A stretch of 14,485 nt of DNA from an uncultured Clostridia bacterium (GTDB lineage Bacteria; Bacillota; Clostridia; Christensenellales; Aristaeellaceae). The notes under the pieces were generated by a model. It was not told where the DNA came from and did not search any database. It worked only from the letters and a program-made list of their open reading frames with translations. Made by a program: the position numbers and the translations under genes. The DNA lies in NCBI GenBank assembly GCA_934631055.1, contig CAKTXP010000044.1, forward strand, positions 1 to 14,485, read 5' to 3'. Numbering within the stretch: the first letter of the stretch is position 1; every line of letters starts with the position of its first letter. Positions 1 through 5,338 of the stretch are shown piece after piece.

Positions 1-84
1 AAGCCGCGCACCGAACAGGTGATGCGCACCGTGTATGTCGAGACCTACGGCAAGACCTACACCTTCACCAAGCTGGAAGACTAA
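1..84 (+). CDS. 3' end of an unidentified protein gene (partial)
   Basis: An open frame enters from the left edge and stops at TAA 82-84. It gives 27 C-terminal residues that end in GKTYTFTKLED. The codons favour G/C at the third position, like the confirmed genes of the window. The remnant is charged and threonine/tyrosine-rich, with no motif, so I cannot name a family. No U-tract terminator directly follows the stop; the palindromic element beginning near 96 may serve as the 3' boundary. That this is coding rests only on frame and codon usage. Confidence 0.5.
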   Translation, partial: KPRTEQVMRTVYVETYGKTYTFTKLED

Positions 85-95
85 TCGAATCCTCT

Positions 96-284
96 CAAGC
101 AGGAGGCTGTCAAGCTAAGAAGACCGATATTTCAAGAAAAAACTAAGTATTTATGCCCGAAGGTTTCCAAAGGGCGACCGGAAAGCCCTTTGGTGGGGCG
201 ATGGGGCAAAGCCCCATATCCAAAATGCTCAGCTATTTGTTTCTTGAAATGTTCGGTTTAAGCTTGACTGCCTCTTGCTTTTTT
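96..284. repeat. Palindromic intergenic element with nested hairpins
   Basis: The two ends form a long imperfect inverted repeat. The left arm (about 96-150) matches the reverse complement of the right arm (about 225-282), with shared blocks such as GTCAAGCT and ATTTCAAGAAA. Inside lie two further hairpins: CCAAAGGGC (168-176) with GCCCTTTGG (185-193), and ATGGGGC (201-207) with GCCCCAT (211-217). There is no open frame of note and no clear target-site duplication. It resembles the non-autonomous palindromic repeats found between genes of GC-rich Clostridia. It could also act as a two-way transcript end for the partial gene upstream. The right arm contains the -35 box of the queT promoter. 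Confidence 0.6.
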
Positions 285-303
285 CTGCGTCTTTTGCTAT
301 AAT
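275..303 (+). promoter_or_regulatory. queT promoter (TTGCTT-17-TATAAT)
   Basis: The -35 box TTGCTT (275-280) and a perfect -10 TATAAT (298-303) are separated by 17 nt. Transcription should begin near 309-311, just ahead of the preQ1 aptamer, so the whole riboswitch lies within the leader. The -35 lies inside the right arm of the palindromic element. Confidence 0.75.
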
Positions 304-319
304 CGCTAAGCAACCTTGC

Positions 320-360
320 GGACTGTTCGAAACCATCCAGTCCTTAAACAAAACTATGGG
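320..360 (+). promoter_or_regulatory. preQ1-I riboswitch aptamer
   Basis: The stem P1 is GGACTG (320-325) with CAGTCC (338-343), closing a 12-nt loop (326-337) that starts TTC and contains ACC. An A-rich tail (344-360) follows, with the AAACAAAACTA-type sequence typical of class I preQ1 aptamers. The loop bases CCAT (333-336) can pair perfectly with ATGG (356-359), giving the H-type pseudoknot of the family. The gene downstream encodes a QueT-type queuosine-precursor transporter, the expected target. The subtype is not assigned. The aptamer is recognised by eye from its fold and conserved bases, not by a covariance search. Confidence 0.88.
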
Positions 361-384
361 CTTGAAGGCGCAGAGCGCCTTCCG

Positions 385-406
385 AACGGCTCAACGCCGT
401 TTTTTT
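385..406 (+). terminator. Riboswitch-controlled intrinsic terminator
   Basis: AACGGC (385-390) pairs with GCCGTT (396-401) around loop TCAAC, and the T-run extends to 406. A separate 8-bp hairpin, GAAGGCGC (364-371) with GCGCCTTC (375-382), stands between aptamer and terminator. The aptamer segment CTGTTCG (323-329) is complementary, with one G-U, to CGAACGG (383-389), which includes most of the 5' arm of the terminator. This suggests a switch in which preQ1-bound RNA terminates and free RNA reads through into queT. The pairing is seen; the switch itself is inferred. Confidence 0.85.
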
Positions 407-457
407 GTTGCCTGTCGTTTTGCTGGTTAGCAAAATGATAAAGGAGAAATTTTCCCC

Positions 458-946
458 ATGAGTGCTTTGAAACCGCAAAACACCCGCGCACTGGCTCGCG
501 GCGCAATCATCGCCGCGCTCTATACCGCTTTGACGGTGCTTCTCGCGCCGCTGAGCTATGGCGAGGTTCAGATCCGCTTCTCCGAAGCGTTCACCCTCCT
601 GCCGATGCTGATGCCGGAAGCCGTTCCCGCACTGCTGGTCGGCTGCCTGCTTGCCAACATCATCGGCGGCTGCACGATTTTTGACATCGTGTTTGGTTCG
701 CTGGCGACGCTGCTTGCCGCCATCTGCACCTATAAGCTGCGCGATAAATTCTGGCTTTCCGCGCTGATGCCCGTGCTGTTCAACGGCGTGATCGTCGGCG
801 CTGTCGTTCATTTCTGCTATGCTCCGGCGATTGCGCTGCCGCTGTGCATGCTCTCCGTCGCCGCGGGCGAAGCCGTCGCCTGCCTGATCGTGGGACCGAT
901 TCTGATCAGCGTCCTGCGCCGCATGCCCGCGTCCGTGCTGAACTAA
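458..946 (+). CDS. queT: QueT family queuosine-precursor transporter (ECF S-component type)
   Basis: This 162-residue, very hydrophobic membrane protein with about five membrane segments matches the QueT family. Members are thought to take up queuosine precursors (preQ0/preQ1) as substrate-binding subunits of energy-coupling-factor transporters. The family-like N-terminal stretch includes GAIIAALYTALTVLLAP followed by GEVQIRFSEAF, and the length is normal. The start ATG follows AAGGAG (441-446) with an 11-nt spacer. The preQ1-I riboswitch and terminator directly upstream independently support the substrate. A 9-bp hairpin (416-424 with 429-437) ends four bases before the Shine-Dalgarno site. 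No ECF ATPase or T-subunit is in the window, so it probably uses a shared energising module. It appears monocistronic, since a new promoter starts at 960. Confidence 0.93.
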   Translation: MSALKPQNTRALARGAIIAALYTALTVLLAPLSYGEVQIRFSEAFTLLPMLMPEAVPALLVGCLLANIIGGCTIFDIVFGSLATLLAAICTYKLRDKFWLSALMPVLFNGVIVGAVVHFCYAPAIALPLCMLSVAAGEAVACLIVGPILISVLRRMPASVLN

Positions 947-959
947 TTCGCTCCCCCTC

Positions 960-988
960 TTGACAACCCCTTAAAGGGGCGGTATTGT
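960..988 (+). promoter_or_regulatory. Promoter of the rpiB-like operon, with palindromic spacer
   Basis: A consensus -35 TTGACA (960-965) is followed after exactly 17 nt by TATTGT (983-988). The spacer holds the palindrome CCCC-TTAAA-GGGG (967-979), a possible operator. A second dyad follows: GTGTAT (987-992) and CGCGGC (998-1003) pair with GCCGCG (1007-1012) and ATACAC (1013-1018), leaving a bulge at 993-997. A start near 995 would place the GC-rich half of this hairpin at the 5' end of the transcript. Confidence 0.75.
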
Positions 989-1042
989 GTATCTATACGC
1001 GGCTGAGCCGCGATACACGATATTGGTCAGGAGGGTTTTTTT

Positions 1043-1681
1043 ATGCGTATTGCACTTATCAATGAAAACAGCCAGGCGGCGAAAAACGCACAAATCGAGG
1101 CGGCGCTCAAGAAGGTCGTCACCCCGATGGGACATGAAGTGGATAACTACGGCATGTACGGCACGGCGGGCGAGGCCCAGCTGACCTATGTGCAGAACGG
1201 CATTCTGGCGGCAATCCTGCTCAATTCCGGCGCGGCGGATTATGTCGTGACCGGCTGCGGCACGGGCGAGGGCGCGATGCTTGCGCTCAACAGCTTCCCG
1301 GGCGTTCTCTGCGGTCATGTGGTCGATCCGTCCGACGGATATATGTTTGCGCAGATCAACGACGGAAACGCGGTTTCCATGCCGTTCGCCAAGGGCTTCG
1401 GCTGGGGCGCGGAGCTGAATCTCGAATACACGTTTGAGAAGCTTTTCGGCTTCGGCAGCGGCAACGGCTATCCGGCGGACCGCGTTGTGCCGGAGCAGCG
1501 CAACAAGAAGATTCTCGACGCCGTGCGTGCGCATACGCTCAAGGATCTCATCACCTGCCTGAAGGGCATCGATCAGGAGCTTGTGCGCGGCGCGGTTGCC
1601 GGCGAGCATTTTGCCGAGCTGTTCTTTGCGCATGCCAAGGATGAAGCCATCATCGCCTATGTGCGTGAGCTGCTCGGTTGA
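1043..1681 (+). CDS. RpiB/LacA/LacB family sugar-phosphate isomerase
   Basis: The 212-residue protein belongs to the RpiB/LacAB fold, enzymes that interconvert aldose and ketose phosphates such as ribose-5-phosphate/ribulose-5-phosphate or galactose-6-phosphate/tagatose-6-phosphate. The N-terminus MRIALINENSQ is the first beta strand and loop. The active-site segment TGCGTGEGAMLAL carries the family's cysteine (Cys72) and a GTGEG version of the usual GTGIG phosphate-binding loop. It is longer than standard RpiB (about 150 residues), with an extra C-terminal helical part, like the longer uncharacterised subgroup. The start has AGGAGGG (1029-1035) seven bases upstream. It is co-transcribed with the transglutaminase-like gene 15 bp downstream. 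The exact substrate cannot be read from the sequence, so no symbol is given. Confidence 0.85.
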   Translation: MRIALINENSQAAKNAQIEAALKKVVTPMGHEVDNYGMYGTAGEAQLTYVQNGILAAILLNSGAADYVVTGCGTGEGAMLALNSFPGVLCGHVVDPSDGYMFAQINDGNAVSMPFAKGFGWGAELNLEYTFEKLFGFGSGNGYPADRVVPEQRNKKILDAVRAHTLKDLITCLKGIDQELVRGAVAGEHFAELFFAHAKDEAIIAYVRELLG

Positions 1682-1696
1682 GCATGGAGGCAGATT

Positions 1697-3064
1697 ATGA
1701 CGAAGGATTTATCTTATCTGAGCTATCCGCTGCCGCCGGATATCCAGCGGCTGTTTGAAGCGGGCGACTTTGACCGCATGGCGCGTGTGATCCGCCAGCG
1801 GCTGGAGGATCCGCGTGTGCCGAAGACGCTGCACGAACGCCTGCGCTTTCAGCTGATTATCGCTAAAGAGATTCCGGAGTATTACCGCCTGACGCAGGCG
1901 GATATGCTCGCCATCCTTCAGGAGAATATCAACGATTTCACTGAGGATGAGCTGGAAGCCCTGCGCGACGACGGCACGCTTGACTGGCGCTATATCAACG
2001 GCGAGGTGCATTTCCGAAACAACTGCCTGGATGCGCTGCTCAAGGTGCGCAAGGAATATGCGCTGCGTGCCAAAGATCCCGAAGTTCAGGCGGCGGCGGA
2101 CGCACGCGGTCAGCGCCTGAACGCGATGATCACCCGGATGAAGGAAGAGGGCGGCATGCACGTCCGCTTTGAGCTGCATGAAGAGATGACGGTCAAGAGC
2201 GACCGCCTGACGCCGGGCGAAACCCTGCGCATCCATCTTCCGCTTCCGGTCGTCGGCGCACAGGTCAAGTCGGCAGCGCTGCTCTCTACGTCCCATCCGG
2301 CGGCGTTCATCGCGCCCGCAGACGAGCCCCAGCGCACGGTCTATTTTGAATTGCCGTATGAGCCGGGCATGACGGTCAGCGCAGAGCTGGCGTATGAAAT
2401 TGAAGCGCCGTACTGCCAGCCGCATGCCCGCGAAGTGCTTGCGGAGCAGCCGACGCTTGACACGGAGGAAATGCCGCCGCATGTGGTCTTTACGCCGTAT
2501 CTGCGTGCGCTGGCGAAGGAAATCGTCGGCGAAGAAACGAATCCGCTGCTCAAGGCGCGGAAGATTTACGATTTCATCACCACGCAGGCGGTCTATCGCT
2601 ATATGCCGCCTTATCTGACGGTGACGAATCTGCCGGAATACTTCATGAGCGGTCTGCGCGGCGACTGCGGCGTGCAGGCGATCACGTTCATCACGCTTTG
2701 CCGGCTGTGCGGCATTCCTGCGAAGTGGCAGGCGGGGCTGTATACCAAGCCGGATGACGCGGGTCACCATGACTGGGCGCGGTTCTATATCGCGCCGTAT
2801 GGCTGGCTGTACGCGGATTGTTCGTTCGGCGGCTCGGCATTCCGCGCGGGCGATATGGAGCGCTGGAATTTCTATTTCGGCAATCTGGAGCCGTGGCGTC
2901 TGCCGATGTGCAGCGATTTCCAGCAGGAATTCAACCCGCCCAGACGATTCGTTCGCTATGATCCGTACGATAATCAGAGCGGCGAGATCGAGTCGCTCAC
3001 CCGCGCGCTGGACGACGATGAATACGACACGAGCAGACGCGTGACGAAATACGAAGAACTGTAA
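1697..3064 (+). CDS. Transglutaminase-like (papain-fold) domain protein
   Basis: This 455-residue protein has an N-terminal helical part (about 1-150), a beta-rich middle (about 155-240) and a C-terminal transglutaminase core (about 275-400). The triad is visible: Cys324 in RGDCGVQA, His358 in HHDWARFY and Asp374 in LYADCSFGG, with spacing normal for the family. Relatives act as proteases, peptide or amide hydrolases or crosslinkers, and the reaction here is unknown. No signal peptide or membrane segment is seen, so a cytoplasmic location is likely. The ATG has GGAGG (1685-1689) seven bases upstream. The gene begins 15 bp after the isomerase, so translation is probably linked. The C-terminal tail is acidic. 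The paired isomerase hints at a sugar-linked substrate, but that is only context. Confidence 0.85.
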   Translation: MTKDLSYLSYPLPPDIQRLFEAGDFDRMARVIRQRLEDPRVPKTLHERLRFQLIIAKEIPEYYRLTQADMLAILQENINDFTEDELEALRDDGTLDWRYINGEVHFRNNCLDALLKVRKEYALRAKDPEVQAAADARGQRLNAMITRMKEEGGMHVRFELHEEMTVKSDRLTPGETLRIHLPLPVVGAQVKSAALLSTSHPAAFIAPADEPQRTVYFELPYEPGMTVSAELAYEIEAPYCQPHAREVLAEQPTLDTEEMPPHVVFTPYLRALAKEIVGEETNPLLKARKIYDFITTQAVYRYMPPYLTVTNLPEYFMSGLRGDCGVQAITFITLCRLCGIPAKWQAGLYTKPDDAGHHDWARFYIAPYGWLYADCSFGGSAFRAGDMERWNFYFGNLEPWRLPMCSDFQQEFNPPRRFVRYDPYDNQSGEIESLTRALDDDEYDTSRRVTKYEEL

Positions 3065-3076
3065 TAGAATAGAGAT

Positions 3077-3122
3077 GAAACTGGGCATGCGCTCTCGAAG
3101 GAAGGAGCGCATGCCCAGTTTT
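3077..3122. terminator. Bidirectional terminator between convergent operons
   Basis: A perfect 17-bp stem (3078-3094 with 3105-3121; core CTGGGCATGCGCTC) encloses a 10-nt loop. It has AAA at the base of one arm and TTTT at the base of the other. It lies 13 bp after the transglutaminase-like stop and 49 bp from the MATE stop on the other strand, so it probably ends both transcripts. Confidence 0.85.
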
Positions 3123-3170
3123 GAGTTTCAATTCCAGTTTTTTAGAGACAGAACAGCCGTCTAACCTGCT

Positions 3171-4514
3171 TTACGCTGTCGCTTTTGCCTTCCGCTCCAG
3201 ATATGCATAGAAACCGATGTTCAGAAGAATGCCAACCATCGTGGAAGCGGGCGCAGCGAAACCGATTTTCGTCAGGCTGGCGTTGGGCTGAATGCTCATG
3301 AAATACGCAAGCGGCAGGCGCACAAAAAGCGTTTGAATCAGTCCCTGAATCATGACCCAAAGCGTTTTGTTGCTGCCGTTGAAGTAGCCGACCATGCTGA
3401 ATAAAACTGCGGTCACGATTGTTTCCGGAGCAAAGCCTTTCAGGTATTCAAACCCCTTTTGAACGACCTCGGCATCCGTGGAGAAGATGCCCGCGAGCGC
3501 ATCGCCCTTGAGCATGACGAGCGCAAATACCGCGCAGCCGAATGCCAGCCCGATACCGATGCCGGTCATCATGGACTGCTTGGCGCGCTTTGGGTTCCCA
3601 GCGCCGATATTCTGCGCGACGAAGGAAGCCATGGACTGCATCAGCGCACTGGGAATCAGCATGGCAAAATTGACGATCTTGCTGGCGACGCCGTAACCGG
3701 AGGACGCTGTAAGTCCCAGACGATTGACGAACGCGCAGAGCGCCAGAAAAGAAAGCTGCGTCAGGAATTCCTGAAGCGCCAGCGGCAGACCGATCCCGAG
3801 AAATTTCCGGCATTGTGCGTTGAGCCGGAAATCCGCTTTGCGGATGGTGAATGGAAGCTTCTTCTTAACCAGCATCGCAACGGCAAGCACGACGCTGACA
3901 GCCTGCGCCAAAACGGTCGCGATCGCCGCGCCGGCGGCGTCCATATGGAATCCGGCAACCAGCAGCAGGTCGCCCGCAATGTTGATGATACAGGCAACCA
4001 GAACGAACAGAAGCGGTGAACGGCTGTCGCCAAGCCCTCTGAAAATAGCGGACAGCAGGTTATAGGCAACGATGAAGAAAATACCGCCGCCGCATATCTT
4101 GACATAGCGCATGGTCAGACCGATGGCTTCCTGCGGCGCCTGCATCAGCGCGGAAATCGGCTGGGCGAAGCCGACCAGAAGGATGAACATTCCCGCAGAG
4201 AGAATCGTGAATACGACGGCTGCGCCGCCAAGAACCGCGCCGATCTGCTCCGGTTTCTTTTCGCCGAGATAGCGCGCGATTAAAACGGTCACGCCCATAG
4301 CGAGTTGCGTCACGACAAACGTGACCAGATTGAGAACCTGACTGCCGGTCGAAACCGCCGAAAGCCCTTCGGTCGAGCCAAAACGCCCGACGACCAGAAG
4401 ATCGACCGCGCCGTAGGCTGCCTGTAAAATTAAAGCGCCGAGTATCGGGAGCATGAAAAGGGAAAGCTTTTTGAGGATGCTTCCCTGCGTAAAATCTGCT
4501 TCATTCGAGTTCAA
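3171..4514 (-). CDS. MATE family multidrug/cation antiporter
   Basis: The 447-residue integral membrane protein has about 12 membrane helices in two repeated halves. The N-terminal SILKKLSLFMLPILGALIL leads into QAAYGAVDLLVVGRFG, a classic MATE (NorM/DinF-like) signature, and the equivalent second-half segment starts near GIGLPLALQEFLTQ. Such proteins export drugs, dyes or metabolites using Na+ or H+ gradients. I choose the TTG start at 4514: AAAGGAGA (4522-4529) sits seven bases upstream, and the protein then begins MNSNEADFTQGS. The open frame reaches ATG 4595, but that start lies deep within marR and lacks a ribosome site. The start overlaps the marR end by 14 bp, implying translational coupling. 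The substrate is unknown. Confidence 0.93.
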   Translation of the reverse strand: MNSNEADFTQGSILKKLSLFMLPILGALILQAAYGAVDLLVVGRFGSTEGLSAVSTGSQVLNLVTFVVTQLAMGVTVLIARYLGEKKPEQIGAVLGGAAVVFTILSAGMFILLVGFAQPISALMQAPQEAIGLTMRYVKICGGGIFFIVAYNLLSAIFRGLGDSRSPLLFVLVACIINIAGDLLLVAGFHMDAAGAAIATVLAQAVSVVLAVAMLVKKKLPFTIRKADFRLNAQCRKFLGIGLPLALQEFLTQLSFLALCAFVNRLGLTASSGYGVASKIVNFAMLIPSALMQSMASFVAQNIGAGNPKRAKQSMMTGIGIGLAFGCAVFALVMLKGDALAGIFSTDAEVVQKGFEYLKGFAPETIVTAVLFSMVGYFNGSNKTLWVMIQGLIQTLFVRLPLAYFMSIQPNASLTKIGFAAPASTMVGILLNIGFYAYLERKAKATA

Positions 4515-4956
4515 GAGAAAATCTCCTTTCAGACATGATGGCATAGAGCTTTTCCATCGTGCGGATCGTGCAGGCGGCGTCCTCGTCGGAAACATCGCTC
4601 AGCAAAGGTGTAAGCTGTGAAAAAAACAAGTCGTTATAGGTCTGCGAGAGCTTTTTCCCGCTGTCCGTAATCAAAAGATAAGTCACGCGCCCGTCTTCCT
4701 CCGAAGCGGTCTTTCGGAGATAGCCGCCATCCTCCATCTCTTTGACCGTGCGGGTGACGCCGGGGCGGGGAATATTCAACGCGTCGCTGATGTCGGATAT
4801 TTTCACGCGGATGCCGCGCTTTTCCAGACTCTCGATTGTATCCAAATAATGAATATACGAGGGCATGACGCCCTTAGGCAGAGTCGGAAGCAACTCTCGG
4901 ACGCGTTTTGCCTGATAGCAGGCGTCAAGCAAGGCCTTTACTTTTTCCGTTGTCAT
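4501..4956 (-). CDS. MarR family transcriptional regulator
   Basis: This 151-residue winged-helix protein follows the MarR plan: an N-terminal dimer helix, the helix-turn-helix around ISDISDALNIPRPGVTRTVKEMEDGGYL, the wing around RKTASEEDGRVTYLLIT, and C-terminal dimerisation helices. GGAGG lies seven bases before ATG 4956. It is the first gene of a two-gene operon with the overlapping MATE exporter, the standard layout of a drug-responsive repressor with its pump. The spaced TAATTA boxes over the -10 and leader are the likely self-operator. Ligand and activity (repressor or activator) are inferred from the family. Confidence 0.93.
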   Translation of the reverse strand: MTTEKVKALLDACYQAKRVRELLPTLPKGVMPSYIHYLDTIESLEKRGIRVKISDISDALNIPRPGVTRTVKEMEDGGYLRKTASEEDGRVTYLLITDSGKKLSQTYNDLFFSQLTPLLSDVSDEDAACTIRTMEKLYAIMSERRFSLELE

Positions 4957-4971
4957 AATATATCCTCCGAT

Positions 4972-5003
4972 TAATTACCTTGAGTAATTAGCGTTAGTAA
5001 TTA
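4972..5003 (-). promoter_or_regulatory. Probable MarR operator: three TAATTA boxes at 13-bp steps
   Basis: TAATTA occurs at 4972-4977, 4985-4990 and 4998-5003, exactly 13 bp apart. The first two form the near-ideal MarR-type dyad TAATTAC-CTTGA-GTAATTA (4972-4990). The second and third are direct GTAATTA repeats, and the third overlaps the -10 box. Binding here would block initiation and early elongation of marR-MATE. Confidence 0.7.
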
Positions 5004-5028
5004 TATAGAGAAAAAGCGAAATTGTCAA
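5000..5028 (-). promoter_or_regulatory. marR-MATE promoter (TTGACA-17-TATAAT)
   Basis: On the minus strand a perfect -35 TTGACA (5028-5023) and a perfect -10 TATAAT (5005-5000) are 17 bp apart. Transcription should start near 4993. This very strong promoter, overlapped by TAATTA boxes, fits tight repression that is relieved by ligand. Confidence 0.9.
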
Positions 5029-5054
5029 CTGGTTTTTGGAACGTACAAAAATAA

Positions 5055-5069
5055 GCGGGCTGCGCCCGC
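5055..5069. repeat. Short copy of the GCGGGC hairpin repeat
   Basis: GCGGGC (5055-5060) pairs with GCCCGC (5064-5069) around TGC. It matches the first 20 bp of the longer repeat copies at 5196 and 14142 but diverges after position 5070. It may be a partial copy. Confidence 0.6.
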
Positions 5070-5142
5070 CTCAGCTTGTTGACATAAGCAAACTTGGCTT
5101 GAATAGCAATATTAAGAAATTCAGCTATTCTTTCGTTTGCGG

Positions 5143-5183
5143 AAAGGGCTATTCTCCCCCCCTTCGGGGGAGAATAGCTTTTT
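5143..5183 (+). terminator. Strong intrinsic terminator without an obvious upstream gene
   Basis: A 13-bp stem, GCTATTCTCCCCC (5148-5160) with GGGGGAGAATAGC (5166-5178), encloses loop CCTTC. It is extended by G-U and A-T pairs and followed by TTTTT (5179-5183) on the plus strand. No plus-strand gene precedes it. The earlier segment AGCTATTCT (5123-5131) is also fully complementary to AGAATAGCT (5171-5179), so two hairpins compete for the same arm. It may end an undetected small RNA or be a leftover from rearrangement. Confidence 0.65.
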
Positions 5184-5195
5184 GTCTACAGTCTG

Positions 5196-5280
5196 AAGCG
5201 GGCTGCGCCCGCCTGCATTTCTGCCACAGTCTGTAAAGTTTCAAAGCTTTACGCACGCGGGCAATCTTTCTGTAATGACC
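5196..5280. repeat. Dispersed intergenic repeat, copy with match at 14142
   Basis: The copy opens with the GCGGGC/GCCCGC hairpin (5198-5212). It continues through TGCATTTCTGCCACAGT and a GTAAAG/CTTTAC hairpin (5233-5252) to ACGCACGCGGGCAA. Over about 70 bp it matches 14142-14210 with roughly six differences. It lies downstream of murA with no gene in it; the small open frames across it on either strand lack ribosome sites. I see nothing else in the gene-free stretch 5029-5338 beyond this, the short copy at 5055 and the two terminators. Confidence 0.75.
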
Positions 5281-5290
5281 TGTGAGTTCA

Positions 5291-5329
5291 AAAAAACGTT
5301 CTCCCGCCTCCATGCGAAAGAACGTTTTT
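5291..5329 (-). terminator. murA terminator
   Basis: Read on the minus strand, AAAAACGTTCT (5329-5319) pairs with AGAACGTTTTT (5302-5292) and the T-run continues to 5290. It begins 10 bp after the murA stop. The A-rich base would also let it work on the other strand. Confidence 0.8.
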
Positions 5330-5338
5330 ATTTCCATC

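Noticed and set aside
1709..3112. Long minus-strand open frame opposite the transglutaminase-like gene
   Set aside because: Arg/His-rich shadow of a GC-rich gene, with no ribosome site or recognisable family; the plus frame has a clear catalytic triad.
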